This document shows positions 10,433 through 21,635 of a DNA stretch of 64,000 bases, piece after piece; the first letter of the stretch is position 1, and each line of letters begins with the position of its first letter. A program made the position numbers and the translations under genes. A model generated the notes under the pieces. The model had not been told where the DNA came from and did not search any database. It saw nothing but the letters and a program-made list of their open reading frames with translations. Source of the DNA: Ambrosia x helenae. Lineage: Eukaryota > Streptophyta > Magnoliopsida > Asterales > Asteraceae. Where the stretch lies: positions 117,786,574-117,850,573 of the forward strand of contig CM061226.1 of assembly GCA_030844895.1 (NCBI GenBank). Reading direction: 5' to 3'.

Positions 10433-13400
10433 TCAAACATTTATATCAGTGCGTTTTGACCTAATACTGCTCAACTCTGAAGGCCGAAACCTCTGAAAGT
10501 TATAGTTTTCGGGAGTCGACACAGGCTGCTGAGATAAAGTGTTGGTGGCGGAGTTAGATTACGCTGAGCTGGTAGTGGCGGTAGAACATTTCCAATTTGA
10601 CTGCAAACATCACATCAAGTTGCAATCAGAATAATTACATAAAATGCTTAAATGTAAACATTCTGGAACTTAATAGAAACGATTTACGGTTGCAAGTTGA
10701 CTAGAGATGACAAACTAATAAGTGGTAATGGGTTTGGGTTAAAAACTTAAAATCATAGTTATCAAAGGTGCAAGGTACACTCAAGGTGCATAGGCCTCAC
10801 CTGGGGCCTAGGCGCGAGGCGCAAAAAAAGCTAAATCGTGAAAGAAAAAAAAGCGAACAAAGAAAATAAAGTAAAAATATATTAAAATAATACTTTGTTC
10901 ATCTAGTTGGTATCAAAAGTTTTAAAATAGTTTTAAAAATATTGATGTATTAGCGTATAGAAGTAACTTTCGTAAGATAAAATTAGAAATCTGGCTGGAA
11001 TCTAGCTATAATTTAACGAATTTGGCTGGAAACTCTCCAGAATTTAGGAATCTAAACCATCACCTAGAGAATTAAAGCGCAATTTTCTCGACTCAAAGCG
11101 CAAATGCATCGCCTCGCCTAAAAAATGGGCCCAGGCGCAAGAGGCGATGGCTTTTAATAACTATGGTTAAAATGAGAAATTATGTACGGGTTAAACTAAA
11201 ACATTGTCCGAGTGTGTGTTTGTATAATTAGTGTCACCTGGTACTGTATATATGATCTTCATCACTCAAATTGTCATCAGATCTCTGCAACGGTGGTTGT
11301 ATGATGGTGGACCATGGTTTGCAGTGGGCAATTCATCTGAATAGTATCTTCTCCTTACCAACTAAAATATAAGTTGCATGCATTTTAGTTTACTGAATTG
11401 AATTCATTTTAGTCTAAAGATAAATAACTACTGCATACCATGCGGAAAAACTTCATTACAGACTCCTTGTCATATCTTGCTTCTTTTGCAGCCTGCACAT
11501 TTTGAGAGTGTTCATAATGAAGAAAATATTGTGTGAAATTGGCAAAAATGATATGTAAAGAGTTTATATTTTTAAAACCATGGACCCTCCCACAAGATCA
11601 TGCCTGAAATTTCTATTAGTAAATTAAAAGCTTTCTTTTCTGTTATGATCACTAGTAAAGGTAGCAAAAAGGGTGGCTTGACAGGTTGTGTACCCGGTCA
11701 AAACGAGGCAGGTTGGGCTGGACGAAAACACTTTTTTATAAGTTTTCTTGAATATTAAACTAATTTAATCTGTTAGATATGACTACATAAGCTATATCAT
11801 TACAATAGAATCTAACTACATTTAATAGTACGAGTTATGATGTTTTAGGCATATGAATACGCTTCAGATATCTTCCAACCAGCTTGACCCGTTTTCTTTT
11901 CATTTACATTGTTTCGCTTAACACATTTGACCCAGTTGGACTAAATGGGTCAAAACTTGTTGTTTGATGCAAAACTTACTGCTAGAAGCCCACTACTACC
12001 AGGAAAACTGTCAGTCAGAGGAAGCTCCTCACTTGGGGGAAGTAAACCTGCTTTTCAACCCACTGTCGGGCGATATCAACAAGATTTCCACTGCTATTTC
12101 TTCTACCCTCTTTGGAAGCTACATCTGCTTTGTTTCCAATGACAAGGTATGGTACAGGAAGGCCACCAGGCCCGCCATTTGCTAGCGGAGCTGAGAATGT
12201 CCCAGTGGCAGCAATCTCTGCAGCCCATTTCTGCAAACTTGTTTTTGTCCGTTTCTGAGAGAGGTCATGTACGAAAATAACACCTACAAACATATTTAAA
12301 GGAGGAGAACAGGTTAAAACTTATGATGCACTCCACATGTATAACTATTCAAATGCTAAAAGTAAAAACGTTGTGGATAAACATTAGAGCAAATTGCAAG
12401 AATATCAATGTATTGGTCTCTAGACTTTAAAACTCAATGCTAAAACCAATGTACTTCTTAAAATTTGGTTATTTTGAGCAATTTTAATTAGATGATGAAA
12501 TAAATGAATGATTTTTATATGTTTTCTAAACGTGAATGGTTTCTATATCATCATCATCATCATCATACTCAGTTAATCCCACCAATAGCAAAAGCTAAGG
12601 TAGGGTCTGAGGAGGGTAAGATGTAGACAGCCTTACCTCTACCCCATGGGAATAGAGACGCTGCTTCCAATGAGACCCCCGGCTCGATAGTGGTTTTGTA
12701 TCAAGCCTTGGACATAAGGCACATAATGCTTAGCAATCGGGACAAACCCGATTGGTGCATGTACCCCCTTGTCTTTTGCTATCAACGCCACCACATGATG
12801 CATGATTAACCGTCCGCCATTTTTAACGCTATTTTTCACGAAATTAGTAAAATAACGTTAAAATTAGTGCAACTTTACTTTTGCCCCCCGAGGGCCACAC
12901 ATATATACATTATATGCGCATAGCCGTAAGCGGGGCTGAGAATGGTTTCTATAACGTTCTTCAAAACTTGATAGGTTTTCGAAAGTTGGATGGCGTTAGT
13001 AACAATTTTTAATGTCCAAAGACCAAATCAGATATCTAGTGAAACTGAGTTGATCATCATTTATTAAAGTATATATGAAAGGTGAGTGGTATTAGCAACA
13101 GTTTTGCATGGGTCTAGAAGGGTCGACCTGGGACACTTTATGTTTAACAGAGTTGATCCTGTTAGAGACACAAATAAAATCACAAAGAATTTTATTACTG
13201 TAGTAATAATGTAGTTGTCTCAATAAAAACGATTTATGAGGTTTTATGCACTAAAAGTCACTTTGCAAGACTTCCACTATGTTCACCCTTTTGACCCATT
13301 TGATCCATGGGAGATAAAAGCATAATCTGTACCGTTTATTTGAGAATAGAAAATGGAGCGACAATCACTATAGCGGTCATGTCCAGAGACATCCCACAGT

Positions 13401-15573
13401 TCAACAAAGAATTCCCTATCCATGTCACCTTTAATGCTACTTGAAGAGCTACTACTAGATGATCCATATGTAAAATGCTGCAGAAATATTAACAATAAAA
13501 TACACTAAGATAAAGAAAAAAAACATAATTCATGTCCAATTGTACTGAAAACCAGTTCTTGAGAAATTATATGTGGGCAAACCTTTACATCCACCGTACA
13601 CCCAACTGTTTGAGCAGGACGCGCAATCGATGAACCTTTCACAATTAGATGAACAAGAGAAGTTTTCCCAACGCCTACAGATGTAAAAAAGTAATTTTCA
13701 AATATCAAAAAAATAAATACAAACTGTCAAACACTATAACCATGATTGCCCCCCTACACAGTTGTTACTATATATCAGAGACTGACTTAATGAAACCAAA
13801 ATAAGGAACTTTTCTATGATCATATCCCTTAATCAAGCAAAGTGCTTCAGAGATCTAGAAAGAAAAAAGCCATTTTAAGTCTGGGAGCAACTTACTCTTA
13901 ACCCTTTCCACAGACTCCATTTTCAATATTTTTTTCTCCTATTGTGCGTCCAAAGTTTTTTAGTTTATAAAAAGTAAGCTGATGTTACCGTTGTTTTGAA
14001 AAACAAGATTATCTACGTTCACAAGTTGGTTAACGCGTCTTTCTAATACTTCCCCTATGTGAAGCCAATCATTAACTATAATCCTTCCATGTTTTGTGAC
14101 CTTTATCTAATGCATACCGGATCCCAAACCTCAGCTCAATCAATCATACCCAGTATATCCCACGAATAGTAAAAACTATTGGTAGGGTCAGGGGAGGGTG
14201 AGATGTAGGCACACCTTACCTCTACCCATAAGGATAGAGAGGTTGCTTCCAGAGAGACCCCCGGCTCAAAAAGAAAGAACAGAAGACAGGCAAGCATACA
14301 AGTAAAGAGACAAGCACCACGGGGATATTTCGCTATCGGCTAACGGACCAAGTGCAGGATTAAGCTAGTAAGATAGTACATAAAAATATAATACATTGAA
14401 CATCATACAAATATGAAAGAGACGACAACCACATGTAAGTTTCACATTACTTAAGAAAACAGGATAAATAGACACATAAATCAAAATAGGTTTAGAAATC
14501 CTATAGTTAAGGTCTCACAATACCCGGTTATGCTACCTAAGTGTCAAATCCTAAAAGTCACTTACTTTAATCCTACTTCTCCACGAACTCCTTTCTTGGA
14601 CCATGTCCTCAGAGAGGTGCAACTCTATGAGATCGTGTCTAATACGCTCATCCCAGGTCAATTTAGGTCTGCCCCTATTCCTTCTCCCCTCTACAACGCA
14701 TGCTTCCACTGCTCTAACTGGCGCTGTTGTTAGTCTCCTCTTCATATGTCCAAACCATCTCAATCTCCATTCTTTTATCTTGTCTGATATCCTCGCCACT
14801 CCAAACCTCTCTCTAAAGACCTCGTTTCTAATCCGATCTAGACACAGGATTTCATATGTTGAAGAACCGATTCAAATATACTATGCAACTGGCAAACTAC
14901 TAAGTGAAATGGGTAACATTAAGATGTGCAAGAAGCCCAGAATAAAAAATGACAGAAATCTGGATCACTTAAACAAACGTTAACGTGTGAAAGCTAAAAA
15001 CAAGCACTGTAAATGAATCATTACAGTTCAACAAAGCACATGTAAGAAAAAGGCTGTACTCGAGGGGGCATTATTTGCGATAACACGCTAAAGCAAGTAT
15101 AACAAACAGCCTCCATATCTAGGTACCATTTTCTATTCTAAATATTTGAAGGTAAGCGGTATCTTAGTCCGCGTGCTACTACACTATCAAGATCTCCTCC
15201 TACAATCAGTCTTTTCATACATCAACCAAACAACAAGACTACTAATGCAATGTTTGAACGCACATGTTTTTTTCACCTTCAGTTACTAGTGGCTTGGCAA
15301 CCTACTTAACTAATTATCCAATAATGTATGCCATCAAAATTATCAAATAACGACTCTAACAACCTAACCATGTTCAACACCTATTTCTAGATTGATTAAC
15401 AGAAAAAAAAAACACAAATAAATAAATAAATAAATAGATAAATAAATAAAGAGCATGTGATTATTATTATTATTACCTGAATCACCAACAACAAGGACTC
15501 GAACCTGACCGGACGGAGGAAGGGCATGTTTGTCTTTGATAATATTATCCCTCTCACGCCCCCTCCAAAACAT
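10433..15573 (-). CDS. LIP1: LIP1-type small GTPase, 7 exons, three 1-bp frameshifts
   Basis: Exons (minus strand): 15477-15573, 13583-13674, 13333-13477, 11980-12283, 11439-11492, 11238-11361, 10433-10600. The protein (about 328 residues) starts MFWRGRERDN and holds a P-loop (GDSGVGKTSL), DVSGHDR in switch II, GNKAD (base recognition), and ends SKRTDINV. It matches Arabidopsis LIGHT INSENSITIVE PERIOD 1, a plant Ras-like GTPase that tunes the circadian clock and microtubules and lacks a C-terminal prenyl cysteine. Three single bases appear missing: CAGGGT to CAGGT near 12046, CCC to CC near 11320, and CC to C near 10535. Each falls in a homopolymer, and reading resumes conserved sequence afterwards. 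All splice phases agree once they are restored. Either the copy is dead or these are sequence errors; I favour errors. Confidence 0.88.
10754..11166. mobile_element. MITE in the last LIP1 intron
   Basis: Ends CATAGTTAT...AATAACTATG form a terminal inverted repeat, with GC-rich inner arms (GGCCTAGGCGCGAGGCG and CGCCTCGCC) around an AT-rich core. TTAAAAT flanks both sides (7 of 8 bases of a possible hAT-type duplication). Non-coding. Confidence 0.65.
11640..11975. repeat. GGGTCAAAAC-type dispersed repeat in a LIP1 intron
   Basis: Left CCGGTCAAAACGAGGCAGG and right TTGACCCGTTTT / TTTGACCCAGTTGG form a degenerate inverted repeat. Similar GACCC/GGGTC blocks occur in introns near 25350-25540, 39530-39790 and 50990-51240, so this is a dispersed family, probably a decayed foldback MITE. 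Confidence 0.4.
12572..12697 (+). mobile_element. SINE-like short repeat, copy 1
   Basis: Shares GGTAGGGTCTG, AGGGTAAGATGTAG, CCTTACCTCTACCC and the GAGACCCCCGGCTC tail with 14157-14273 in the same orientation. This resembles short interspersed repeats common in plants. Lies in LIP1 intron 3. The exact ends and the polymerase III boxes were not resolved. Confidence 0.5.
14157..14273 (+). mobile_element. SINE-like short repeat, copy 2
   Basis: Second copy of the 12572-12697 repeat (GGTAGGGTCAGGGGAGGGTG ... GAGAGACCCCCGGCTC), in LIP1 intron 1 and about 15% diverged by eye. Confidence 0.5.
14545..14855 (-). mobile_element. RTE-type LINE fragment, C-terminus of reverse transcriptase
   Basis: The minus strand reads DRIRNEVFRERFGVARISDK, then RLRWFGHMKRR, RRNRGRPKLTWDE and SSWRSRIKVSDF. 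This is the conserved C-terminal block of plant RTE/L1-like reverse transcriptase polyproteins. Only about 100 residues remain, as expected for a 5'-truncated copy. It sits in LIP1 intron 1 on the same strand as the gene. Confidence 0.8.
15415..15476. repeat. AAAT and ATT microsatellite at the LIP1 exon 1 donor
   Basis: (AATA)n then (TTA)n runs reach the exon 1 boundary, so the splice donor of intron 1 (GTAATAATAATAATAATC on the gene strand) is part of the trinucleotide repeat. Confidence 0.85.
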
Positions 15574-15894
15574 GTCAACGAAATTCGATGGGTTATACTC
15601 TGTTATTTCAGATATTTTGTGATGCAGGATTCATTAGTTCGATCACAGTGACTACTGTTTGTTCGAGTGGTAAAGTAACGTATCAGTAGGGTTTCTTTTA
15701 TATGATTAGTATTGATTGATTGATAATGGTTTCTTGTTAGGCAAGACAATCATAGGGAACGCGATATGATATGATTTCTCCAAAATCGTTAGCTTCCGGT
15801 TCCGGTTTCTCAATTCAATCGGTTGCCTTCTCTATTTTCTAAATAGTCTGCCCTCTCGGACCGCCAATGTTGTTCGCTTGCCCAGTAGAGATGG

Positions 15895-16315
15895 ACAAAC
15901 CGGTTTTTTTTGCCAAACCGGTCGGGGTTATAAACCGGATCGGTTTTTTTTTAAGATGGTAAAACCGGTTTTTGGCCAAACCGGTCCGGTTTTAAAACCG
16001 GTTTTTAGCACACAACACCACCATCGATCGGCATCAATTTGGACCGGGTTTAAAACCGGTTTTTTTTCCAAACCGGTCATCCAAGATTCAAAATACATTA
16101 CGTAAACCGAGTTTTTTTCTAAAAAACCGGTTTTTACCCAAACCAGTTCTTCTTTCAAACCGGTTTTCAAACCAAACCGCTCTTCGAATTGACAAACCGC
16201 TCCAGAATCGATGTATAGGGTCGGGTTCGGACCGGTTTGACCAAAAACCGGCTTTTGCCAAACCGGTTTTCCGGGTTTTTTCGAATCGGGTTTAAAAACC
16301 GGGTTTTTTTGTACA
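15895..16315. repeat. ACCGGT-rich array upstream of LIP1
   Basis: About eleven copies of ACCGGT, mostly inside AAACCGGTTTT, in roughly 420 bp with irregular spacing, plus several near-misses (CCGGATCGG, CCGGCTTTT). It lies 320-740 bp upstream of the LIP1 start codon. The open frames here (on both strands) are by-products of the palindromic unit. It could be a decayed repeat or a cluster of protein-binding sites. Confidence 0.7.
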
Positions 16316-16884
16316 CCTCTACCCGTCAGGTCTCTCGTATCATTAATATTGTCTGTTTTGACTCTGATGATCTGTGGCCTCTCGTACCATGAATATTGTT
16401 CGTTTTTTACTCATTGTGAGTTTCTTATCGAATAACTTACAGATTTGCTTCTTTTTTTTTTTTTTTTGATACATCACACAGTGAAGACTTTCTATGAAGT
16501 TACTCATCCCTAGTACTACTTTCATCTAAGCATTCTTAATTGTGGAGTTTTCATATACTCCACAGCCAATTATGCCCAAAACGTTGGTGATATTTGAGGC
16601 AGACCATTTCTTATGAACGAATAATATTTCGTGTATAAAGTTGATATGGGATTTGACTAGACTGTTACAATGATCCATATTAATAGTTTGTGTATCGTAC
16701 AAACATGTTTTATTTTAAGTTTCGTAAATCATACAATACATATTTACATGCGTCGTGTTTTCATATAGTTTCGGGTGTTGATTTCATGGATTTGATTAGT
16801 TGTTCATAAGCAATTGCTTCGAGTGGAGAAGTAATGATCTTAGTGAATTTACTAGGGTTTTTAGAATGGGGCTTTGATTGATGG

Positions 16885-19090
16885 CAGGGCCGGCCCTAGG
16901 GGTGGGCGAGCCGCACCCTCGGCCGAGGCCCATTTTTTCTACTGGCCTAAATTTTGATTTTTTATTTTATACATTTTGTATTTAAACGAGTTGACGCTAA
17001 CCCCGCGCGTTACAGCGGGACGTCGGTTATATAAAATCAAATTCCCTTTGACTGTTAATTTCGATTTTTAGAAGAGAAAGTTACATGATTACCATAGGAA
17101 AAATCAGTAATTAGTATGCAATTAAACAAATTACAAATGCCTTTATGATTCCTGATACCCGAACACTTTTGTACAGAATCTAAACAGTATTGTTATATCA
17201 ATGAAAAACACCATACCATATGTTATGCGGCTTATGCGAGTTAGTTACACCATCATATATAACTTCCACTTTACATCCTTTTGATGACGTTTAATCTTAC
17301 ACAATTTATATGGGTAATTTGGGGATACTAAATAATTTGGTGACCTGATTCCAGTGGTAGCGATGGCAATTGAGTGATTTGCTTGCTTGTTTGCCCTACA
17401 CATCTAAATCGCTAATCATGGCAAACTTGCTACATAGGTATGCTAGGTGAACCACATAGGTTCGGTTTTATTTGCTATCTTTGTTTAGAACATATATTTT
17501 ATTTTTTGAGTTTTCTTTCTAATTGATTTTCTTTTTAAATGTTGGAATCAATTGTTTATAATTTTGATTTTGAAAATATTGTAAACTTATTTTAAAATCT
17601 TTTATAAGTATGGTTAAATTTAATCAAAATAGATGTTTATAATATTTTTTCTTATTCGAAAAACCAAGGTCTATAATATATGTAAAAAAATCTTAAGTTA
17701 TAATAAAAAAAATTATCTAAACAAACATTGATTCTGTCCTTTGCCATAATAAAATCTCGATTCTTCACATTTCACTTTGATGCGTTTTGATTAAACCAAA
17801 AAGATTTTGGTTTTGGTTTCAATTTTTCCCACCCTAGAATCATTGCGGTACTCTGTTCTTCAGTTTTTCTATTTGAAATCCTCGGACCGGTTCAATCGAT
17901 AATTGAAACATGTTTTTTTTCAGTTTAATGATGTTAGTTGAATGATTTCATTTTTTTCTTTGTTTTTCATTGTGAATTTTAACTTCAAGGGTCCAATTCG
18001 AAAACACGGGTCTGGCACTTGCTTTTGATTTTGATTTTGATTTCTGATTTGATCATTCGATGATTTCTGGGTTTCAGTTTAGGATTTCAGTTAATAGGAG
18101 TGGATCGATAAAGATTCAGTCGGAGTTTTAGAGAGAATTTTTAACTATTTTATATTTGCATATGCTTGAATCAATATACAGAGTTAATAACGAATCGATA
18201 CCTTTTCTATTGATCAAGCAGTGCGATGGTTGGCTAATAGCGTGAAATGTTAAACGACGATTGTTGACGGCGGAGAAGAAACGTTAAAAGCACCGTTAAG
18301 TTGCTAATTGTATTATTATATAATATATAGAATATATTGGAAAGCAAATACGGTTTGTCCTAGTACTTAAGGGTCTTGCTTTCCTTCTTGTATGTCACGG
18401 GTTCGACTCCTTTTTGCCCCATTTTGGTTGTTTCAATTCTTTTTCACGCCATCTTTGGTTTTCCTTATATTTTCTTGTAAATTTGTTTTTTTCTTTCATC
18501 GTTAATTTCAAATATTGACCCACAAATAAGGGACGACGTGATCCTAATAAGAACCTTTCTTGCATGTAATTAAAACATGTAAACTTTCAAAAAATAATAT
18601 TAATATTTTATTTTATAGAGTTTTTTACTACATTTTTTATAACTAGTTAATAAATTTAATTTCAAAATATAACATCGCAATGATTTTAGAATTAATAAAC
18701 ATTGAGAAAAAATGTTTTACCTTTTAATAAAAATAAAATATGTATATTTTTTGTCATTATGTCACGCGTAGGCCCCAAACCTCGTCAACGTTTATTATAT
18801 AAGTTCAACTTTGGTCATGTTAGGTATACATTTTTTGTTTTTTTCCATTTGCTATAGTGAGTATAAACTGCAAAGAGGTGTTCAAACAATTTGTTATTTA
18901 GATTGTCAGAAGAGTTTCACAAATTATCGGATAGCGATTACGGTATGTTATTCTAATACTATATATTTGTTATGTTTATTGTTTTAACGTTAATCGTCAT
19001 TTAAAGAACTTAGTTTATTAATTCATTAGGGCCTAAAAGGCCTTATTTTCGGACTCGTACGAGGCACTTAAATCATTAGGACCACCTCTG
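16885..19090. mobile_element. Non-autonomous hAT element, 2.2 kb
   Basis: Starts CAGGGCCGG and ends CCACCTCTG (inverted repeat CAGRGSYGG) with a perfect 8 bp duplication ATTGATGG at 16877-16884 and 19091-19098. The interior is AT-rich with no transposase frame. Near 17000 a CCCCGCGCGTTACAGCGGG hairpin resembles a Helitron end, and near 18400 there is a polymerase III B-box-like sequence, suggesting nested small elements. Confidence 0.75.
18345..18425 (+). mobile_element. Possible tRNA-derived SINE head
   Basis: CCTAGTACTTAAGGG is followed about 34 bases later by GGGTTCGACTCC, spaced like A and B boxes of polymerase III promoters. No cloverleaf for a working tRNA is apparent. Lies inside the hAT element. 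Confidence 0.35.
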
Positions 19091-19139
19091 ATTGATGGTT
19101 TCCGTACATAGGTTATAACTATTATTTGTATGGTTTTCT

Positions 19140-19600
19140 TTTGTTATGGGAGACGATGGTAGGCGCGATATGACTGAAGTTGAGTGTGATTCTTTCCAGA
19201 AATGTGAGGATTGAATAAAGTGCACGGACCGAGGAGGAGGACCCGCCTTAATAATCGCATATAATCAAGTGTACGGTGACGGCGAGTCGACAAGCCGTGG
19301 TTCTCGAAGCCACGAACCACATTGGGGAAAGTCCTAGTGGAGTTTGGTAACCTTGTCGGTGGAACCAAACGTACTTGTGATTCAGTCTCTCACAAGTACG
19401 GGGATCTGAAATGGAAGTGTAAAAACATCGAAATCGCATATAAAAAAAGTCTTCAAAAATCTCCTCGGCGAAACAGAAGACGTGCTCCTAGCTTTTACGC
19501 ACGGCGAGTGTCTTTCAGAGGTTGGGCATGACTTTCATCACGTTTCGGCGTGGCAAATGTTACGATCAAGCTCAACCTTACGTTAGTTTTTTTAATTGCA
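19140..19600 (+). pseudogene. Myb/SANT-like ORF1 remnant of PIF/Harbinger
   Basis: In broken frames the plus strand reads VLVEFGNLVGGTKRTCDSVS, HKYGDLKWKCKN and DFHHVSAWQMLRSSS. This is the pattern of the Myb/SANT-like protein partnering PIF/Harbinger transposases (often misnamed glutathione S-transferase T3-like). Frames shift several times and the start is missing. It probably belongs to the transposase remnant at 20561-21269 or a related copy. Confidence 0.5.
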
Positions 19601-19921
19601 ATGGTTTTTATTTTAGCGTAATATTTTTAGTGTAATGTTTTTATTTTTTAGTGTAACATTTTTTTAATGTAATGTTTTTTAGTGCAATATATTTTTTTGT
19701 TTATTTAATGTAATGTTTTAAAAAATATTTGTGTTTTATATTTATTAATTTGATAAAAAAAAATGACCCGCTCACCTTGAGCCACAACAGAATTAAGTGA
19801 GCAGGTTTGAGTCGCGAGCCAGTGACACGTGGACGCTTACCTAGCACAATATTAGAAGATAAAGCTGTGACTCTCCTCTAGCCACAACACCTAGTCTTAG
19901 AAGCTCAACTTTAAAGAGTGA

Positions 19922-20027
19922 GGGGCCGTTTGGCAACTTCTGAATGGATAAGTGCTGACCCAGTAAGAGGTCAAAATGGTTAAGAGGGTCTGAATAGTTA
20001 AGTGCTGAATCATTAAGTGATGTTTAG
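19922..20027. mobile_element. Left part of a GGGGCCGTTTGG MITE
   Basis: Begins GGGGCCGTTTGGCAAC and carries the TTAAGTGCTGA / TGAATGGATAAGTGCTGA blocks of the 8205 family. It stops abruptly where an LTR-like sequence begins, so it was probably broken by that insertion. Confidence 0.6.
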
Positions 20028-20510
20028 TTGGACATCTGAGTGGCCCAGATCAATTTCTCCCTTCTTGGGCCGAATCGGCTGGCCTATGCTTTTTCCTATA
20101 AAAATGAGACTTCTTCTCCTTTGCAAAGGATCGAACATTTCATGCAAGAATTATCATAGAGAGAATACTTGTAATCATCTTGTAACATTCCGAGTAAAAA
20201 TACATCTCTCTTTACAGTGGACGTAGGTCGATCTAGACCGAACCACTTATATTATTGTGTTCTCACTTTCACCACACACGTTACACTTTCTCATCTTCTA
20301 GGGCTTCGGTTGTGGTTATTAGTGTGAGCAAAGGATTATACCTTGAGCGAACACGAGTATCAAACCAAACTTATCCACTGGGGTAAGTTATACTCGTTTC
20401 TTCATTTTCCTTTTCTCATCCGGCAATTCAGTATTGTCCTCACAATAGACGAGTAGCTTGGGTATATGCCGTCACATAGATAATACCAATGCTTATATTT
20501 TACACCATTG
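20028..20510 (+). repeat. LTR-like fragment, probably Ty1/copia
   Basis: Starts near TGTTTAGTTGG, has CCTATAAAAATGAG (TATA-like) about 70 bases in, and contains GTGGACGTAGGTCGATCTAG and CCGAACCAC, a block often seen in the R region of plant copia LTRs. No primer-binding site or coding region follows, so it is a solo or truncated LTR. The boundaries are approximate. Confidence 0.45.
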
Positions 20511-20519
20511 AGCCAGAAA

Positions 20520-21269
20520 GAATCATCAGGGCCGGTTCTTCTAATCATGGGGTCAAAAATCTAAGATGTTGCAAGAATATTTAAATCGTTACAAGAACCT
20601 GCAACTCCAAAAAAAGCATGCCAAATCCATAGATCTTGTGAGCAAGCAGCTTCAAGAATAATTGATGGTTTCTCCCACGTCACCTCGAGTAAACTGACCT
20701 TTCCATGCAGTGGGGCAATTACGACATGGCCAATGCGTACAATCAAGACTTCCAAGCATGCCATGAAAGTCGTGTTTCTCTGCATGGTGCGCGTAGATCT
20801 TTTCGATATCACTCTTCCTTGGCGTACGCAAATAAACCTTGCTATATAACATTCTCGACTCAGTCTATTAGACATCTTTAAATACTCATCCCATAAAACA
20901 CTAGCAGTGCCGTATGCTAATTGACGAATTGCAGCCGTGCATTTTTGTAGCGTGGTAAAACCTCGTTTCCCTCTAACATCCCATCAAAATAGTCGGCAAC
21001 CAAACGATCATGCGCACCTTTTAAAAATATAAAATATATTATAAACTATTCAACGATGTTATCAAATTTTGAACAATGTTATAAAATAACACAATAAGAA
21101 AATGTAGTATACCCTCACGATCTCTATTTAGCGCAACGCACTGTGTCAATGGTATCGAAGATGCTTCAGTATTGCTTTCATCTTCCAACTCCAAAATAAT
21201 ATGCGTCGTTTCCATCATCGCACCAACGTAAAAGTTTATCGCGTTTTCTTCTGACTCAGATGAACTCAT
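20520..21269 (-). pseudogene. PIF/Harbinger transposase remnant (DDE_Tnp_4)
   Basis: The minus strand starts around MSSSESEENAINFY, passes QCVALNRDREG, and reads in alternating frames YLRTPRKSDIEKIYAHHAEK, HGMLGSLDCTHWPC and NCPTAWKGQFTRGD, then LEAACSQDLWIWHAFFGVAG and SCNDLNIL. These are the hallmark blocks of the PIF/Harbinger transposase (the D of GSLDCTHW and the ND of the second motif belong to the catalytic site). At least two frameshifts break it, and the C-terminus is absent beyond about 20560. Confidence 0.85.
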
Positions 21270-21635
21270 AGCTAAACAATTGGATTTTATAAAATTTTGA
21301 AGATGATTACTTTTATAAATTTTAGAAAGAAAGTATGATTGTGGTGTGGATTGTAGAGTGGTGTGGTGTGTTTTGTTTTGAATTTGATTTGGTGTGTATA
21401 TATAAATAAAGTTTGATTTAAAAAATAAAAGCCAACTATTTTTAAGCCAATGAAATCAGTCGGCACCAACGGTGGGATTCCACCGAAAAAATAGGGGGGG
21501 GGGGTGTTCCAGATCGGGGCACTTGCCACATCAACCCATCGAGTTCATTCCCCGAGCCCACACCATTTAGTCTGATGCATCAGGCAGAGCACGTTGGCTT
21601 CAGTGAGGAGCTTGATGTTCCACAAAAACCGTACC
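21270..21635. mobile_element. Terminal and ORF1 debris of the Harbinger element
   Basis: Upstream of the transposase start this holds a G10 run at 21493-21502 and GGTGTTCCAGATCGGGGCAC, resembling element ends. It is followed by a short piece reading HVGFSEELDVPQKP on the plus strand, which looks like Myb-like ORF1 sequence. The piece is cut by the solo LTR that follows. Confidence 0.4.

Noticed and set aside
15878..16170. Open frames with repeated KPVF/TGF peptides on both strands
   Set aside because: They are artefacts of the AAACCGGTTTT repeats, which lack stops in several frames.
18345..18425. Functional tRNA gene
   Set aside because: A- and B-box-like motifs are present, but no cloverleaf stems could be matched; kept only as a possible SINE head.
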